The notes beneath the pieces were generated by a model, which ran no database searches, was not told where the DNA came from, and worked only from the letters and a program-made list of their open reading frames with translations. Position numbers and translations under genes: made by a program. Shown here piece after piece: positions 24,602-33,991 of a stretch of 64,000 nt of DNA; within the stretch, counting starts at the first letter, position 1, and each line of letters opens with the position of its first letter. Origin of the DNA: Nocardia niwae NBRC 108934 = DSM 45340 (GTDB lineage: Bacteria; Actinomycetota; Actinomycetes; Mycobacteriales; Mycobacteriaceae); contig NZ_BDCK01000023.1 of the NCBI RefSeq assembly GCF_001613465.1, positions 124,001 to 188,000 on the forward strand, written 5' to 3'.

Positions 24602-26248
24602 TCAGCTCTTGGACAGAACCCCTTCGATATCGCCGAAAACAGCGGTGAAACTGTAGGAAACCGTGCCGTCCGGCCGCAACGTGACCGTCGTCTCGGAGCC
24701 GTCGTCGAAGCAGGCGGAGCCGCCGGACAGTCGCGCGACGAACTTCAGCTCCGTCGCACTGGCGGCGGTCAGGGTTTCGGCGCGCTCACAGCGTCCACCG
24801 GATCGCTTGCCGGTGTTCGACGACTGCGCGAGTTCCTCGCCGACGCTGCCCTCCCGGATGGTGAGCACGATGTCGAACGACGCGAAGGCATCGCGGGCGC
24901 TGCCTTTCCATTCGCCGACGAACGCCTTCGGCACGGTCGTGCTGGGCGGATTGCTACCGGACGGGTTCGTGTCACCGGCCTCCGTCGCGGTGGCCGTCGC
25001 GAAATTCCCGTCGACCTGTGTGGTGCGCGCCGTAGAATCGTCCGGGTCCGAATGCCGTAGCCGGGAGCCGACCACGAAAGCGGCGACGGCGACCGCGACG
25101 CAGACGACGAGCGCGCCGGCGACGAGCAGGGCGCGACCGGGCCGCCGGGCAGACGTAGTTGCGGAACGATGCGGGTGTCCGGGAACGACCGAAGACGTCT
25201 GTGCCGGGCCGGGCTGCCACCTCTTCGGCGGGGCCGATCGTCCTGGATCACTGTGCGAACCGGCAGACGGCGCCGAACCGACGATGGTGTCGGCGGTGCG
25301 CGCCGGATCGGAGGGCACCGGAGGGCCCTGGCGTTCGAACGGGCCGGAGTCCAGGTTCAGCAGTTCGATCGCGCGGCGGCTGACTTCCTCCAATACCGGA
25401 GCGGGCAGCCAGCCGCCGCGCTCGGGGATGCCGAGGGCCGTGAGCTGGGCGAGCAGCTGGTCGGGGGTCGGACGGGCGGCGGGGTCCTTGGTCAGGCAGG
25501 CCGCCACCAGTGGGCGCAGCCGTTCGGGCACGTTGTCGAGATGCGGCTCCTCGTACACCACCCGCCACAACACTTGCATCGTCTCGCCGACGCCGAACGG
25601 TCCGTGGCCGGTCGCGGCGAACACGAGGACGCCGCCGAGGGCGAAGACGTCCGCGGGCGGGCCGACCGGATCGCCGGTCACCTGCTCCGGGCACATGAAT
25701 CCCGGGGAACCGATGACTTTTCCGGTCGTGGTCAGTTTGCTGGCGTCGGCGGCGCGGGCGATGCCGAAATCGATCACCTTGGGGCCGTCGAGGGCCAGCA
25801 GGACATTGGACGGCTTGAGATCGCGGTGTACCACCCCGGCCCGGTGGACCGCGGTGACCGCCTCGATCAGTCCGTGCGCGAGCACGAGCAGCGCGTTCTC
25901 GGTCAGCGGCCCGTGCCGGTCGACCGCATCGGCCAGCGCGAATCCGGCCACATACCCGGTGGCCAGCCACGGCGGATCGGCGTCCACGTCCGCGTCGAGC
26001 ACCGGTGCGGTGAACCCGCCGCCGACCCGGCGCGCCGCCGCAACCTCGCGCCGGAAGCGCTGACGGAATTCGGCGTCGATCATGTCGGGCCGGATGACCT
26101 TGACCGCGACGGTGCGCCCGCCCGCGTTCCGGCCGAGGTAGACCCGGCCCATGCCGCCCGCACCGAGCACGCCGAGCAGACGGTAATCCCCGATCCGAGC
26201 CGGATCGTTCGTGCCGAGCGGTTGCATCGCGTAGCCGGTTCCCTTCAC
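24602..26248 (-). CDS. Transmembrane Ser/Thr protein kinase with small extracellular sensor
   Basis: This is a 548-residue Hanks-type kinase. I chose the GTG at 26248, preceded by GAGGCGAT; an upstream GTG (26278) and an internal ATG (26227) are alternatives. Residues 21-280 are the kinase: GAGGMGRV (29-36), K50, HRDLKPSN (141-148), DFG (160-162). A Pro/Ser-rich linker leads to one membrane helix (GRALLVAGALVVCVAVAVAAFVV). The roughly 130-residue outer part begins VGEWKGSARDAF and includes two cysteines (GRCE and SACF). This WKG-type sensor is common in streptomycete and nocardial kinases. The signal is unknown. Confidence 0.9.
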   Translation of the reverse strand: MKGTGYAMQPLGTNDPARIGDYRLLGVLGAGGMGRVYLGRNAGGRTVAVKVIRPDMIDAEFRQRFRREVAAARRVGGGFTAPVLDADVDADPPWLATGYVAGFALADAVDRHGPLTENALLVLAHGLIEAVTAVHRAGVVHRDLKPSNVLLALDGPKVIDFGIARAADASKLTTTGKVIGSPGFMCPEQVTGDPVGPPADVFALGGVLVFAATGHGPFGVGETMQVLWRVVYEEPHLDNVPERLRPLVAACLTKDPAARPTPDQLLAQLTALGIPERGGWLPAPVLEEVSRRAIELLNLDSGPFERQGPPVPSDPARTADTIVGSAPSAGSHSDPGRSAPPKRWQPGPAQTSSVVPGHPHRSATTSARRPGRALLVAGALVVCVAVAVAAFVVGSRLRHSDPDDSTARTTQVDGNFATATATEAGDTNPSGSNPPSTTVPKAFVGEWKGSARDAFASFDIVLTIREGSVGEELAQSSNTGKRSGGRCERAETLTAASATELKFVARLSGGSACFDDGSETTVTLRPDGTVSYSFTAVFGDIEGVLSKS

Positions 26249-26305
26249 ATCGCCTCGATCCTCCGAGAGGCTACTCACCGGGCGCGTCCGTGTCCGCGCA
26301 GCTCA

Positions 26306-27205
26306 CTACCCCCGCTGGCCCGCCATGCTCGGCGCGGGCGCGGGTCCGTCCCGCCGCGCCCGCCTGGCCAGCAGATACGCCGCGATCGCCGCCGGAATGT
26401 TCATCAGGACCCCGTAGACCGCGCCCGGTACGGCCATCGTGTCGTTGTGCAGCACCGAAGCGGCGACGGCGATCGCGAGCGCCGCGTTGTGCACCCCGAT
26501 CTCCATGGCCGAGGCGATCGCCTGATCGGCCTCGACACGCAACAACCGGGGCACGAAATAGCCGACCGCGAGACTGATCACGGCGAAGGACAGGCAGATC
26601 GCGGACAGTTCTGCGATGTGCTCCGACAGCGTGTCCAGGTTCGCGCCCACCCCGGCCGCGACCACCAGCGCCAGGACCACGACGGAGAGGATCTTCACCG
26701 CGCCGCGCATCCGGCGTGACCACTCCGGCAACCGCCGGTGCACCACCATGCCGATCGCGACCGGCACGAGCACGATGGCGAAGACCTGGGCGAATTTCTC
26801 CGGCCGCAGTCCGACCGAGCCCTCGCCGTCCAGGAACAAGGTGTAGGACAGCGCCACCACCACGGGCATGGTGAACACGGCGAGCACCGAATTGATCGCG
26901 GTGAGCGTGATGTTCAGCGCCACATTGCCGCCGGCGATGTGACTGAACAGGTTCGCCGACGCTCCGCCCGGCGACGCGGCTAGCAGCAGCATGCCCGCGG
27001 CCAGCGCGCCTTCCAGGCCGAACAGTGAGATCAGGCCCAGGCACAGCGCGGGAAGCAGCACCATCTGGCACACCAGCGCGATCACCGCGGCTTTCGGATA
27101 CCGCAGTACGCGCGTGAAATCCGCGGTGGTCAGGGTCAATCCGAGCCCGAACATCACCAAGGCCAGCGCGAGCGGCAGCAGTACCGCGAAAACCGTTGCA
27201 CCCAT
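26306..27205 (-). CDS. Bile acid:sodium symporter family (BASS) transporter
   Basis: This is a 299-residue membrane protein with about 9-10 hydrophobic helices. Family motifs are FGLGLTLTTADFTRVLRYPK, ASPGGASANLFSHIAGGNVALN (sodium-site region) and EIGVHNAALAIAVAASVL. BASS proteins co-import organic anions with Na+. In bacteria substrates include pantoate, keto acids and other carboxylates, and this one cannot be specified. The ATG follows GGAGACACC. It lies upstream of the kinase gene on the same strand and downstream of the Gfo/Idh gene. Confidence 0.9.
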   Translation of the reverse strand: MGATVFAVLLPLALALVMFGLGLTLTTADFTRVLRYPKAAVIALVCQMVLLPALCLGLISLFGLEGALAAGMLLLAASPGGASANLFSHIAGGNVALNITLTAINSVLAVFTMPVVVALSYTLFLDGEGSVGLRPEKFAQVFAIVLVPVAIGMVVHRRLPEWSRRMRGAVKILSVVVLALVVAAGVGANLDTLSEHIAELSAICLSFAVISLAVGYFVPRLLRVEADQAIASAMEIGVHNAALAIAVAASVLHNDTMAVPGAVYGVLMNIPAAIAAYLLARRARRDGPAPAPSMAGQRG

Positions 27206-27290
27206 TGGTGTCTCCTCTCCGCCGAGCGGCCGGACCGGCCGATCCCGGGGTCCGACGTTATCGAGTCGCGGCGGAGGTGGCCAGCCCTGG

Positions 27291-28340
27291 TCAGGCGGTG
27301 ACGGTCACACCCAGGGCCGCCGACTCTCGCGCTTTCGTCAGCAGGCGCAGGGTGGTGACGGCATCGCGCGGGTCGACGGGCACGGGTGCGCCGTCGAGCA
27401 GCGCGGCGGCCATCGTGGCGTAGAACTCGGGATACGCGCCGGGCCGGGTCGGCACCGGGGCGAAGTCCGGCTCCGCGCCCAGTGCGCCCCAGCGGTCGGG
27501 AGCTACTGTGCCCCAGTCGGATTCGTCCGGACGGCGACCGGACCGGAGCGCGTCCTCCTGCGGGTCCAGCCCATAGGTGAGGTATCCGGCTTCCGACCCG
27601 AGCACCCGGAAGCGCGGTCCGAGTTGCGGCGCGACGGCGCTCATCCACAGGTGAGAGCGGACGCCGCAGGCGTGGGTCAGCGCGACGAACGCGTCGTCGT
27701 CGGTGGTGATCTGTTCGCGCCGCCGGTCCAGTTCGCAGTACACCGAGGTCACCGGCCCGAACAGGGTGAGGGCCTGGTCCACCAGGTGGCTGCCGAGGTC
27801 GAGCAGGATGCCCGCGCCGTCCTCGTCTGTGCCGACCTCTCGCCAGCCCCCTTTCGGCACCGGACGCCACCGCTCGAACCGCGACTCGAAACGCCGCACC
27901 CGCCCCAGCTTCCCGGTCTCGACCAGATCCCGCACGGTCCGGAAGTCGCCGTCCCAGCGCCGGTTCTGGAAGACCGACAGCGCCAGGCCGGAACGCTCCG
28001 CACGATCGACGAGGTCCTCGGCGTCGTCCACCGCGACAGCGAACGGCTTGTCGACCACCACCGGCAGTCCGGCCTCCATCGCCTGACGGGCCAACGGCGC
28101 GTGCGTGCGGTTCGGCGTCGCCACCACCACCAGATCGATGCCGTCCGGCGCGGCGAACAGCTCCTCGGCTCGCGGCACCACGCGCACGCCGGGGTGTTCT
28201 GCCCGCGCCTGGGTCGCGCGCTCTTCCGAGGAGGTGACCACGGCCGCGACGCGCATCCGCGGCTCGGCGGCGATCAGCGGAGCGTGGAAAACCGACCCGG
28301 CCAGGCCGTAACCGAGAACAGCGACCTCGACGATGCTCAT
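27291..28340 (-). CDS. Gfo/Idh/MocA family NAD(P)-dependent oxidoreductase
   Basis: This is a 349-residue enzyme. The N-terminal Rossmann fold VAVLGYGLAGSVFHAPLIAA is followed by VVATPNRTHAPLARQAMEAG and the conserved catalytic-lysine motif VVDKPFAV. The C-terminal half is the alpha/beta substrate domain, including LLDLGSHLVDQALTLFG with the family's histidine. Such enzymes oxidise or reduce sugars, inositols or related polyols; the substrate is unknown. It could be co-transcribed downstream of the response-regulator gene (gap of 133 bp). Confidence 0.9.
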   Translation of the reverse strand: MSIVEVAVLGYGLAGSVFHAPLIAAEPRMRVAAVVTSSEERATQARAEHPGVRVVPRAEELFAAPDGIDLVVVATPNRTHAPLARQAMEAGLPVVVDKPFAVAVDDAEDLVDRAERSGLALSVFQNRRWDGDFRTVRDLVETGKLGRVRRFESRFERWRPVPKGGWREVGTDEDGAGILLDLGSHLVDQALTLFGPVTSVYCELDRRREQITTDDDAFVALTHACGVRSHLWMSAVAPQLGPRFRVLGSEAGYLTYGLDPQEDALRSGRRPDESDWGTVAPDRWGALGAEPDFAPVPTRPGAYPEFYATMAAALLDGAPVPVDPRDAVTTLRLLTKARESAALGVTVTA

Positions 28341-28473
28341 GCCCCGACGCTACCGCCCGGCGACTGCGGCGGGCATCGCCACATTCGCGCCGGTCCGCGC
28401 ACGCACCCGCGTAGCAGGGATGAACAGCCCCCGCCGGGACCGCGCACCGCCGGGCGCGGTCGGCCCCGCACGC

Positions 28474-29145
28474 TCATCCTTGCGATCCGGCGGAGTACTC
28501 CTGTTCCGGCCGTCCCGTGGCGCCGTAGCGCAGGCTCATGCGCACCGTGCCGCTCGCCACGAGCCCGGCCAGATAGCGCTGGGCGGTGGCCCGCGAGACT
28601 CCGATGGCGTGCGCCACCTCACCCGCGGAAAGCGGTGTGCCCGCGCCGAGGACAGCTTGCAGCACAGCGTCTTTGGTCGGTGATGACACCGTAGCCGACG
28701 GGCCCGCGGTGACCGCGGGCCGCAGTGCGTGCAGCGCCGCGGAGATCCGGGCGTTGTCGACCTGCGGCACCGCGAGAATGCGCCGGTAGCGGGCGTAGGC
28801 GGCCAGCCGGGCGGCCAATTCGGTGTGCGGGAACGGCTTGACGAGGTAGGCCAACGCGCCCGCCGCGACGGCCGCTCGCACGGCGTCGCTCTCGGTCGAC
28901 GCGGTGAGCATCATCGCGTCGCAGTGGATCTCGCGGACGAAATCGATCCCGGATCCGTCCGGCAGATAGACGTCCACCAGCGCCAAGTCGATCGGCGTCG
29001 CCGCGACGAGATCCCGCGCGGCCGCGAGGGTGTTGGCGGTGCCCGCCACCGTGAAACCCGGGATGGCCTGCACGATTCCGGCGTGCAGGTTCGCCACCCG
29101 GAAGTCGTCGTCGACGACCAGGACGGTCAGGGTCGGCGTGGCCAC
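28474..29145 (-). CDS. Response regulator of the CitB/DcuR type
   Basis: This 223-residue regulator has a receiver domain (acidic pocket DDD at 12-14, phospho-acceptor D58 in LALVDVYLPDGSG, LVKPF loop) and a C-terminal winged-helix/HTH (AGEVAHAIGVSRATAQRYL). The arrangement is typical of CitB/DcuR partners of CitA/DcuS sensor kinases. The GTG start has GAGG before it and lies inside the end of the kinase gene (overlap of 19 bp). The operon is divergent from a NitT/TauT-type ABC importer, which is its most likely target. Confidence 0.92.
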   Translation of the reverse strand: MATPTLTVLVVDDDFRVANLHAGIVQAIPGFTVAGTANTLAAARDLVAATPIDLALVDVYLPDGSGIDFVREIHCDAMMLTASTESDAVRAAVAAGALAYLVKPFPHTELAARLAAYARYRRILAVPQVDNARISAALHALRPAVTAGPSATVSSPTKDAVLQAVLGAGTPLSAGEVAHAIGVSRATAQRYLAGLVASGTVRMSLRYGATGRPEQEYSAGSQG

Positions 29146-30815
29146 GGCACCTCGCTTTCCACGAGCACCCCCGGGATGCGGGCGATGAACTCCGCGCCGG
29201 TGAGCGGTGGCTGCCCGCCGCCGGGACTCGACAGGCGCACGTCGCCGCCGTGGGCGCGAGCGATCTGGCGGATCAGGGCGAGGCCGACCCCGCGCCCGCC
29301 GGGGACGCCGCGATCGTCGCGGGTGGACACCCCTTCGGCGAACAGCGTGTCCACCAGCTCGGGTGCGACACCGTCACCACTGTCGGCGACGGTGAGGTGC
29401 AAGGTCGAATCCTCTTGTACCAGTTCTACTTCCACTTGCCGCACCGGCCGGTCCTGGGCGCGGACGGCCTCCATGGCGTTGTCCAGCAGGTTGCCGAGCA
29501 CTGTGGTCACGTCCACCGGATCGGTGAGGTCGCCCTCGACCCACGTGTTGGGCCCGAGCACGAGTTCGACGCCGTTCTCCCTGGCGTGCGCGGCCTTGGC
29601 GGCCAGGAAGGCTTGCAGGTACGCGTCGTGGATGGCGTCGATGCCCGGGGTCGCGGGACCGAGCGGACCCGCCCCGACCAGCTCGTCGACCGAGCGCGCT
29701 GCCTCCTCGACGCGTCCGCTGTGCAGCAGCCCGCTGACCAGGTGCATCTTGTTGGAGAACTCGTGCCGCTGCGCGCGCAGCACCGTGCTCATCGACTGCA
29801 CCGCGTCCAGCTGCCGGGTCAGCGATTCCACGTCGGTGCGGTCGCGCACGGTGAGCACCGCGCCGAGATCGCGTCCGTCGCGGCTGACCCGGCGTGCCGA
29901 GACGATGACGATGTTCGCGCCGACCGTCGCCGACGCGGGTGGTTGATCGGGTTCGCGGAATACCTCCAGCACCCGGGGCGTCAGGCCGATCTCGTCCACC
30001 GGGCGACCGATGTCCGGCGCGATGCCGAGCAACCGGCGCGCCTCGTCGTTGACGAACGTCGTGCGCCACGACGCGTCGACGGCGAGCACGCCCCCGCCGA
30101 TGCCGTGCAGCACCGCCGCCTGGCCGCGCACCAACTCGGCCAGTTCGTCCGGTTCCAGCCCGAGTGTCAGCCCGCGCCACCGGCGGGCGAGCAGGATCGA
30201 TCCGGCGATGCCGACCGCGAGCGCCACCGCGACCAGCCCGCCAGCGGTGCGCAGATCATCGAGCAGTTGCTCGTGCACCGCGTCGGTGGCGATGCCGACG
30301 CTGACCGCGCCGACCACCCGGTCGGCGTCGGGAGCGAGAACGGGGACTTTCGCGCGTACCGAGTCGCCGAGCGTGCCGCGTTCCTCGGTGATCGCCTCGC
30401 GGCCCGCCAGCGCCTCGGACGGATCGGTGCTCACGTGCTCGGCGAGCCGCCCGGCGTCCGGGTGTGCGAGGCGGATGCCCGCGTCGTCGGTGATCACGAC
30501 GAACAGCGCGCCGTTGCGCTGCGTGGCGTCCACCGCGAGCCGTTCCAGGGGACCCGTCGCGAGGTCGCGGCGCACGCCGGGATCGTCGGCGACCGCGCCC
30601 GGCGCGTACCGGGCCACCTCGGCGCGGACCACCGGATCGGCGGCGACGGTGCGCGCGACGGCCAGCGCCCGCTGACCGTAGGCGTCGCGCAGCCGCTGAT
30701 CGCTGAGGTAGCCGAACACCGCGAACGCCACACCGAGCGTCAGTGCGACGACCAGGATCTGCGACAGCAGAACCTGGGTCCGCAATCGCACGGCCCGCGC
30801 GCCCTCAGTGGCCAT
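29127..30815 (-). CDS. CitA/DcuS-type sensor histidine kinase
   Basis: This is a 562-residue sensor. Helix 1 (13-36) and helix 2 (190-211) bracket a 150-residue outer sCache/PAS-like domain containing RNGALFVVITDDAG and VGAVSVGI, which is characteristic of carboxylate-sensing kinases. A cytoplasmic PAS domain (235-330) follows. The phosphorylated histidine is H351 in LRAQRHEFSNKMHLVSGLL, and the ATP-binding domain ends in a GGRGVGLALIR motif. It probably senses a small organic acid or related anion in the envelope. ATG 30815 is the best start by family length, although its ribosome-binding site is weak and upstream residues in frame are possible. Confidence 0.9.
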   Translation of the reverse strand: MATEGARAVRLRTQVLLSQILVVALTLGVAFAVFGYLSDQRLRDAYGQRALAVARTVAADPVVRAEVARYAPGAVADDPGVRRDLATGPLERLAVDATQRNGALFVVITDDAGIRLAHPDAGRLAEHVSTDPSEALAGREAITEERGTLGDSVRAKVPVLAPDADRVVGAVSVGIATDAVHEQLLDDLRTAGGLVAVALAVGIAGSILLARRWRGLTLGLEPDELAELVRGQAAVLHGIGGGVLAVDASWRTTFVNDEARRLLGIAPDIGRPVDEIGLTPRVLEVFREPDQPPASATVGANIVIVSARRVSRDGRDLGAVLTVRDRTDVESLTRQLDAVQSMSTVLRAQRHEFSNKMHLVSGLLHSGRVEEAARSVDELVGAGPLGPATPGIDAIHDAYLQAFLAAKAAHARENGVELVLGPNTWVEGDLTDPVDVTTVLGNLLDNAMEAVRAQDRPVRQVEVELVQEDSTLHLTVADSGDGVAPELVDTLFAEGVSTRDDRGVPGGRGVGLALIRQIARAHGGDVRLSSPGGGQPPLTGAEFIARIPGVLVESEVPWPRRP

Positions 30816-30895
30816 GGCCGCAGCATAGGCGCAGACCATCGCGCACGGAGCATGAGCAGAATGCGCAAAACCTGCGAATCCCGCGTTTGTGGCGG

Positions 30896-30907
30896 TTGTG
30901 CGCACAA
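30896..30907. promoter_or_regulatory. Palindrome in the sensor kinase / ABC importer divergent region
   Basis: TTGTGCGCACAA is a perfect 12-bp inverted repeat in the 155-bp gap between the divergent sensor kinase gene and the ABC operon, 63 bp upstream of the ATPase start. It is a candidate binding site for the response regulator or another dimeric factor. Confidence 0.4.
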
Positions 30908-30970
30908 GCTCCGGCATGTGACCGGCGCCACGTACGTTCGCCCTACCCGATCTCGCAGGAGTAGGAAGCA

Positions 30971-31777
30971 ATGACGCAATCACTCATCGAGCTGCGGAGC
31001 GCCACCAAGCGCTTCCCCGGCACCGGCGGCGGCATCCACACCGCCGTACGCAATCTGAACCTCACGGTGCGCCCCGGCGAATTCGTCGCCGTCGTCGGCC
31101 CGACCGGATGCGGCAAGTCGACCACGTTGTCGCTGGTGTCCGGCCTGGAACCGGCCTCGGCCGGGCAGACGCTGGTGCGCGGCAAGGAGGTCGACGGCAT
31201 CCCGGACGGCATCGGCTACATGTTCCAGCAGGACGCGGTGCTGCCGTGGAAGAGCGTGCTGGACAACGTCGCGTTCGGCCCGCGCCTGCGCGGCGCGTCG
31301 AAAGCGGAGGCGCGCGCGAAGGCGTCGGAGTGGGTGCGCAAGGTCGGCCTGGCCGGGTTCGAGAAGTACTACCCGCACCAACTGTCCGGCGGCATGCGCA
31401 AGCGCGTGGCATTGGCGCAGACCCTGGTGAACGAGCCGGAGATCCTGCTGATGGACGAGCCGTTCAGCGCGCTGGACGTGCAGACCCGCCAGCTCATGCA
31501 GGACGAACTGCTGCGCGTCTGGGCGGGCACCAACGCTGCGGTCATCTTCGTCACCCACGATCTGGAGGAGGCGATCGTGCTCGCCGACCGGGTGGTCGTC
31601 ATGACCGCGAGCCCGGCCACCGTCTGCGGGGACTTCCCGGTCGGCTTGGCGCGGCCACGCAGTGTCGAGGAGGTGCGGCTGACCACCGAGTTCCGCGACA
31701 TCTACCAGGAGATCTGGGAGACGCTGCGGGATCAGGTCGAGGCGGCGCGCGCGAAGGGGGCCTCCCGTGTCGCATGA
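30971..31777 (+). CDS. ABC transporter ATP-binding protein (NitT/TauT type)
   Basis: This is a 268-residue ATPase subunit. Walker A is GPTGCGKST (43-51), the signature is LSGGMRKRVALAQ, Walker B is ILLMDEPFSALD, and the switch histidine is in FVTHDLEEA. The arrangement and the companion permease fit the nitrate/sulfonate/bicarbonate (NitT/TauT) class. The ATG follows GTAGGAAGCA. The 3' end overlaps the permease gene by 11 bp. It energises import by the complex encoded here. Confidence 0.95.
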   Translation: MTQSLIELRSATKRFPGTGGGIHTAVRNLNLTVRPGEFVAVVGPTGCGKSTTLSLVSGLEPASAGQTLVRGKEVDGIPDGIGYMFQQDAVLPWKSVLDNVAFGPRLRGASKAEARAKASEWVRKVGLAGFEKYYPHQLSGGMRKRVALAQTLVNEPEILLMDEPFSALDVQTRQLMQDELLRVWAGTNAAVIFVTHDLEEAIVLADRVVVMTASPATVCGDFPVGLARPRSVEEVRLTTEFRDIYQEIWETLRDQVEAARAKGASRVA

Positions 31778-32651
31778 CGTGCTGGTGTCCGACACCCCCG
31801 CGCCCGTGGTGGAGAACGAGACCGAAGAGCAGATCCTGGCCAGGGTGCGCACCACCGCGCGGCGCGCACGGATCCGCACCTGGGGCCTGCGCGCCGCGCT
31901 GGTGGCGCTGTGGCTGGGCGCGTGGGAGCTCACCGCCACGGTCTGGATCGACCCGTTCTTCTACTCCAAGCCGTCGCTGATCTGGGCTCGGCTGGTCGAA
32001 TGGTTCACCGAGGGAACGCAGTTCGGCTCGATCTGGCTGCAGATCTACACCACCGTGCAGGAGGCGGTGCTCGGCTTCGTGATCGGCACGGTGGCCGGCG
32101 TCGTGCTGGGCGTGCTGCTCGGTCGCAGCCGGTACTGGGCCGAAGTGCTCGCGCCGTTCATCAAGGCACTCAACGCCGTGCCGCGCATTGTGCTGGCCTC
32201 GCTGTTCATCATCTGGTTCGGGCTCGGACTGAGTTCCAAGGTCGCGACCGTGGTGGTGCTGGTGTTCTTCGCGGTGTTCTTCAACGCGTTCACCGGCGCC
32301 CGCGAGGTGGACGGCAATGTGATCGACAATGCCCGCATCCTCGGTGCTAGCCGTGGGCAGGTGCTGGTGTCGATCGTGCTGCCGAGCGCGACCACCTGGA
32401 TCCTGTCCAGCCTGCACACCGCTTTCGGCTTCGCGCTGATCGGCGCGGTCGTGGGCGAATACGCGGGCGCGAGTAAAGGTTTGGGGTTGCTGATCAGCAA
32501 CGCGCAAGGCACGTTCGACTCGGCGGGCATCTACGCGGGCATGATCGTCATCACCGTGATCGCGCTGATCGCCGAATGGGGGATCGGCATGGCGGAGAAC
32601 CGGTTGCTGAAGTGGCGGCCCTCGCAAGCGTCGTCGAACCACGGGATCTGA
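31767..32651 (+). CDS. ABC transporter permease (NitT/TauT type)
   Basis: This is a 294-residue inner-membrane permease with six or so helices. The EAA loop reads NARILGASRGQVLVSIVLP, the contact site for the ATPase, and the sequence ends with an ENRLLKWRP tail typical of SsuC/TauC-like permeases. It starts at a GTG that overlaps the ATPase gene by 11 bp, so translation is coupled. Its stop is two bases before the start of the binding-protein gene. Confidence 0.95.
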   Translation: MSHDVLVSDTPAPVVENETEEQILARVRTTARRARIRTWGLRAALVALWLGAWELTATVWIDPFFYSKPSLIWARLVEWFTEGTQFGSIWLQIYTTVQEAVLGFVIGTVAGVVLGVLLGRSRYWAEVLAPFIKALNAVPRIVLASLFIIWFGLGLSSKVATVVVLVFFAVFFNAFTGAREVDGNVIDNARILGASRGQVLVSIVLPSATTWILSSLHTAFGFALIGAVVGEYAGASKGLGLLISNAQGTFDSAGIYAGMIVITVIALIAEWGIGMAENRLLKWRPSQASSNHGI

Positions 32652-32653
32652 TC

Positions 32654-33703
32654 ATGAGGTATCGCAAGCACCTGGCGCTCGTCGCCGTCGCGATCGTGGC
32701 ACTGCTGACGGCCACCGGATGCCGGGACTCCCGCACCATTCCGATGGCAGACGGCAGGCCGCAGATCACCATCATGGTGGGCGGGCTGGAGAAGGTGATC
32801 TATCTGCCTGCCATGCTCACCCAGCAACTCGGCTTCTTCGAGCGCAACGACATCGATGTGAAACTGCTCGGCGAGCAGTCCGGCGCCACCGCCGAGACCG
32901 CGTTGCTCACCGGCGACGTGCAGGGCGTGGTCGGGTTCTACGACCACACCATCGACCTGCAGGCCAAGGACCAGTGCATCCGTTCGGTGGTGCAGATGTC
33001 CGACGTGCCCGGCGAGGTCGAGCTGGTGTCGAAGGCGGACCCGGACATCACTTCGATCGCCGATCTGCGCGGCAGGAAACTGGGCGTGACCTCGCTCGGC
33101 TCCTCCACCGACTTCCTCACGCAGGCGCTCACCGGCCAGGTCGGCATGAGCACCGCCGACTACACCCGGGTGAAAGTCGGTGCGGGGCAGACGTTCATCG
33201 CGGGGATGAACCACGACGGCATCGACGCGGGCATGACCACCGACCCCACGGTGGCGCAGATGGTGAACTCCGGTGATGCGCGGATCCTGGTCGACCTGCG
33301 CAGCGAGGCGGGCACCCGGGCCGCGCTCGGCGGGCTGTACCCGGCGACGTCGCTGTACATGAGTTGCGCGACGATCGACGCCCACCCGGAGATCGTGCGC
33401 AAACTCGCCGCCGCGTTCGTGCAGGCGCTGCAGTGGATTGCGACGCACACGCCCGAGGAGATCGCCGCGAAGATGCCGCCGCAATACGCGAGCGCGGGCA
33501 GGGACCTCTACGTCCAGTCGATCCGCGACTCCATCGGCATGTTCAACGGCGACGGGCTGATGAAACCCGAAGGCGCGCGCAACGTGCTGGAGATTCTCGG
33601 TAAGTACTCGAAGAACGTGCGCCCCGTGCGCGACCGCATCGATCTGTCGAAGACCTACACCACGCAGTTCGTGGAGGAGGCGTTGCGCGCGCCGCGCCAG
33701 TAA
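32654..33703 (+). CDS. ABC transporter substrate-binding lipoprotein (NitT/TauT type)
   Basis: This is a 349-residue periplasmic-binding-protein-like lipoprotein. The signal sequence with lipobox (LTATGC, C23) is followed by an NMT1/THI5-like fold: QITIMVGGLEKVIYLPAMLT, then GFFERNDIDVKLLGEQSG and LRGRKLGVTSLGSSTDFL. Such proteins bind sulfonates, nitrate, pyrimidine precursors or other small anions; the ligand cannot be read from sequence. It completes a three-gene importer divergent from a CitA-like two-component system, which probably controls it. Confidence 0.93.
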   Translation: MRYRKHLALVAVAIVALLTATGCRDSRTIPMADGRPQITIMVGGLEKVIYLPAMLTQQLGFFERNDIDVKLLGEQSGATAETALLTGDVQGVVGFYDHTIDLQAKDQCIRSVVQMSDVPGEVELVSKADPDITSIADLRGRKLGVTSLGSSTDFLTQALTGQVGMSTADYTRVKVGAGQTFIAGMNHDGIDAGMTTDPTVAQMVNSGDARILVDLRSEAGTRAALGGLYPATSLYMSCATIDAHPEIVRKLAAAFVQALQWIATHTPEEIAAKMPPQYASAGRDLYVQSIRDSIGMFNGDGLMKPEGARNVLEILGKYSKNVRPVRDRIDLSKTYTTQFVEEALRAPRQ

Positions 33704-33718
33704 CAGTGGCGGGCGCCC

Positions 33719-33762
33719 CGACGCGCCGCCCGGAAGTCACGGCGCATCCGGGCGGCGCGTCG
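33719..33762 (+). terminator. Strong hairpin after the ABC importer operon
   Basis: CGACGCGCCGCCCGG (33719-33733) pairs perfectly with CCGGGCGGCGCGTCG (33748-33762), giving a 15-bp stem around a 14-base loop, 16 bases past the stop of the binding-protein gene. No long T tract follows, as is common in actinobacteria. It also lies just past the end of the minus-strand permease remnant, so it may act both ways. Confidence 0.75.
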
Positions 33763-33769
33763 TCTCCGC

Positions 33770-33991
33770 TCAGTGTTCGAAGACGCTCACGTCACCGGGT
33801 TCGGTTTCCAGCGCCTGCCGGTCGAAGGCCAGCAGGGCGAGGAAGAACAGCACGCCCACGAGCAGCAGACCGGCCACGATCACGACGGGAACCGTGGCAT
33901 CCGTGGGCGTGACCAGAACGAACAGCGCGACGGCCGACCAGACCAGCGCGCCGACGGCGACCGGCAACTCGAAGCGCCCGAGGTCGAACGC
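33770..33991 (-). pseudogene. 3' remnant of an amino-acid permease (APC family)
   Basis: About 70 residues read FDLGRFELPVAVGALVWSAV, then a second membrane helix (PVVIVAGLLLVGVLFFLALLAF) and a soluble acidic tail, matching the C-terminal end of amino-acid/polyamine permeases. The frame is closed by a TAA directly upstream of this piece, and the ten or so preceding helices are missing, so only the 3' end survives. A 65-residue frame from 33967 is open but has no independent start signal. The nucleoside transporter gene begins 78 bp beyond the broken end. Confidence 0.65.
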
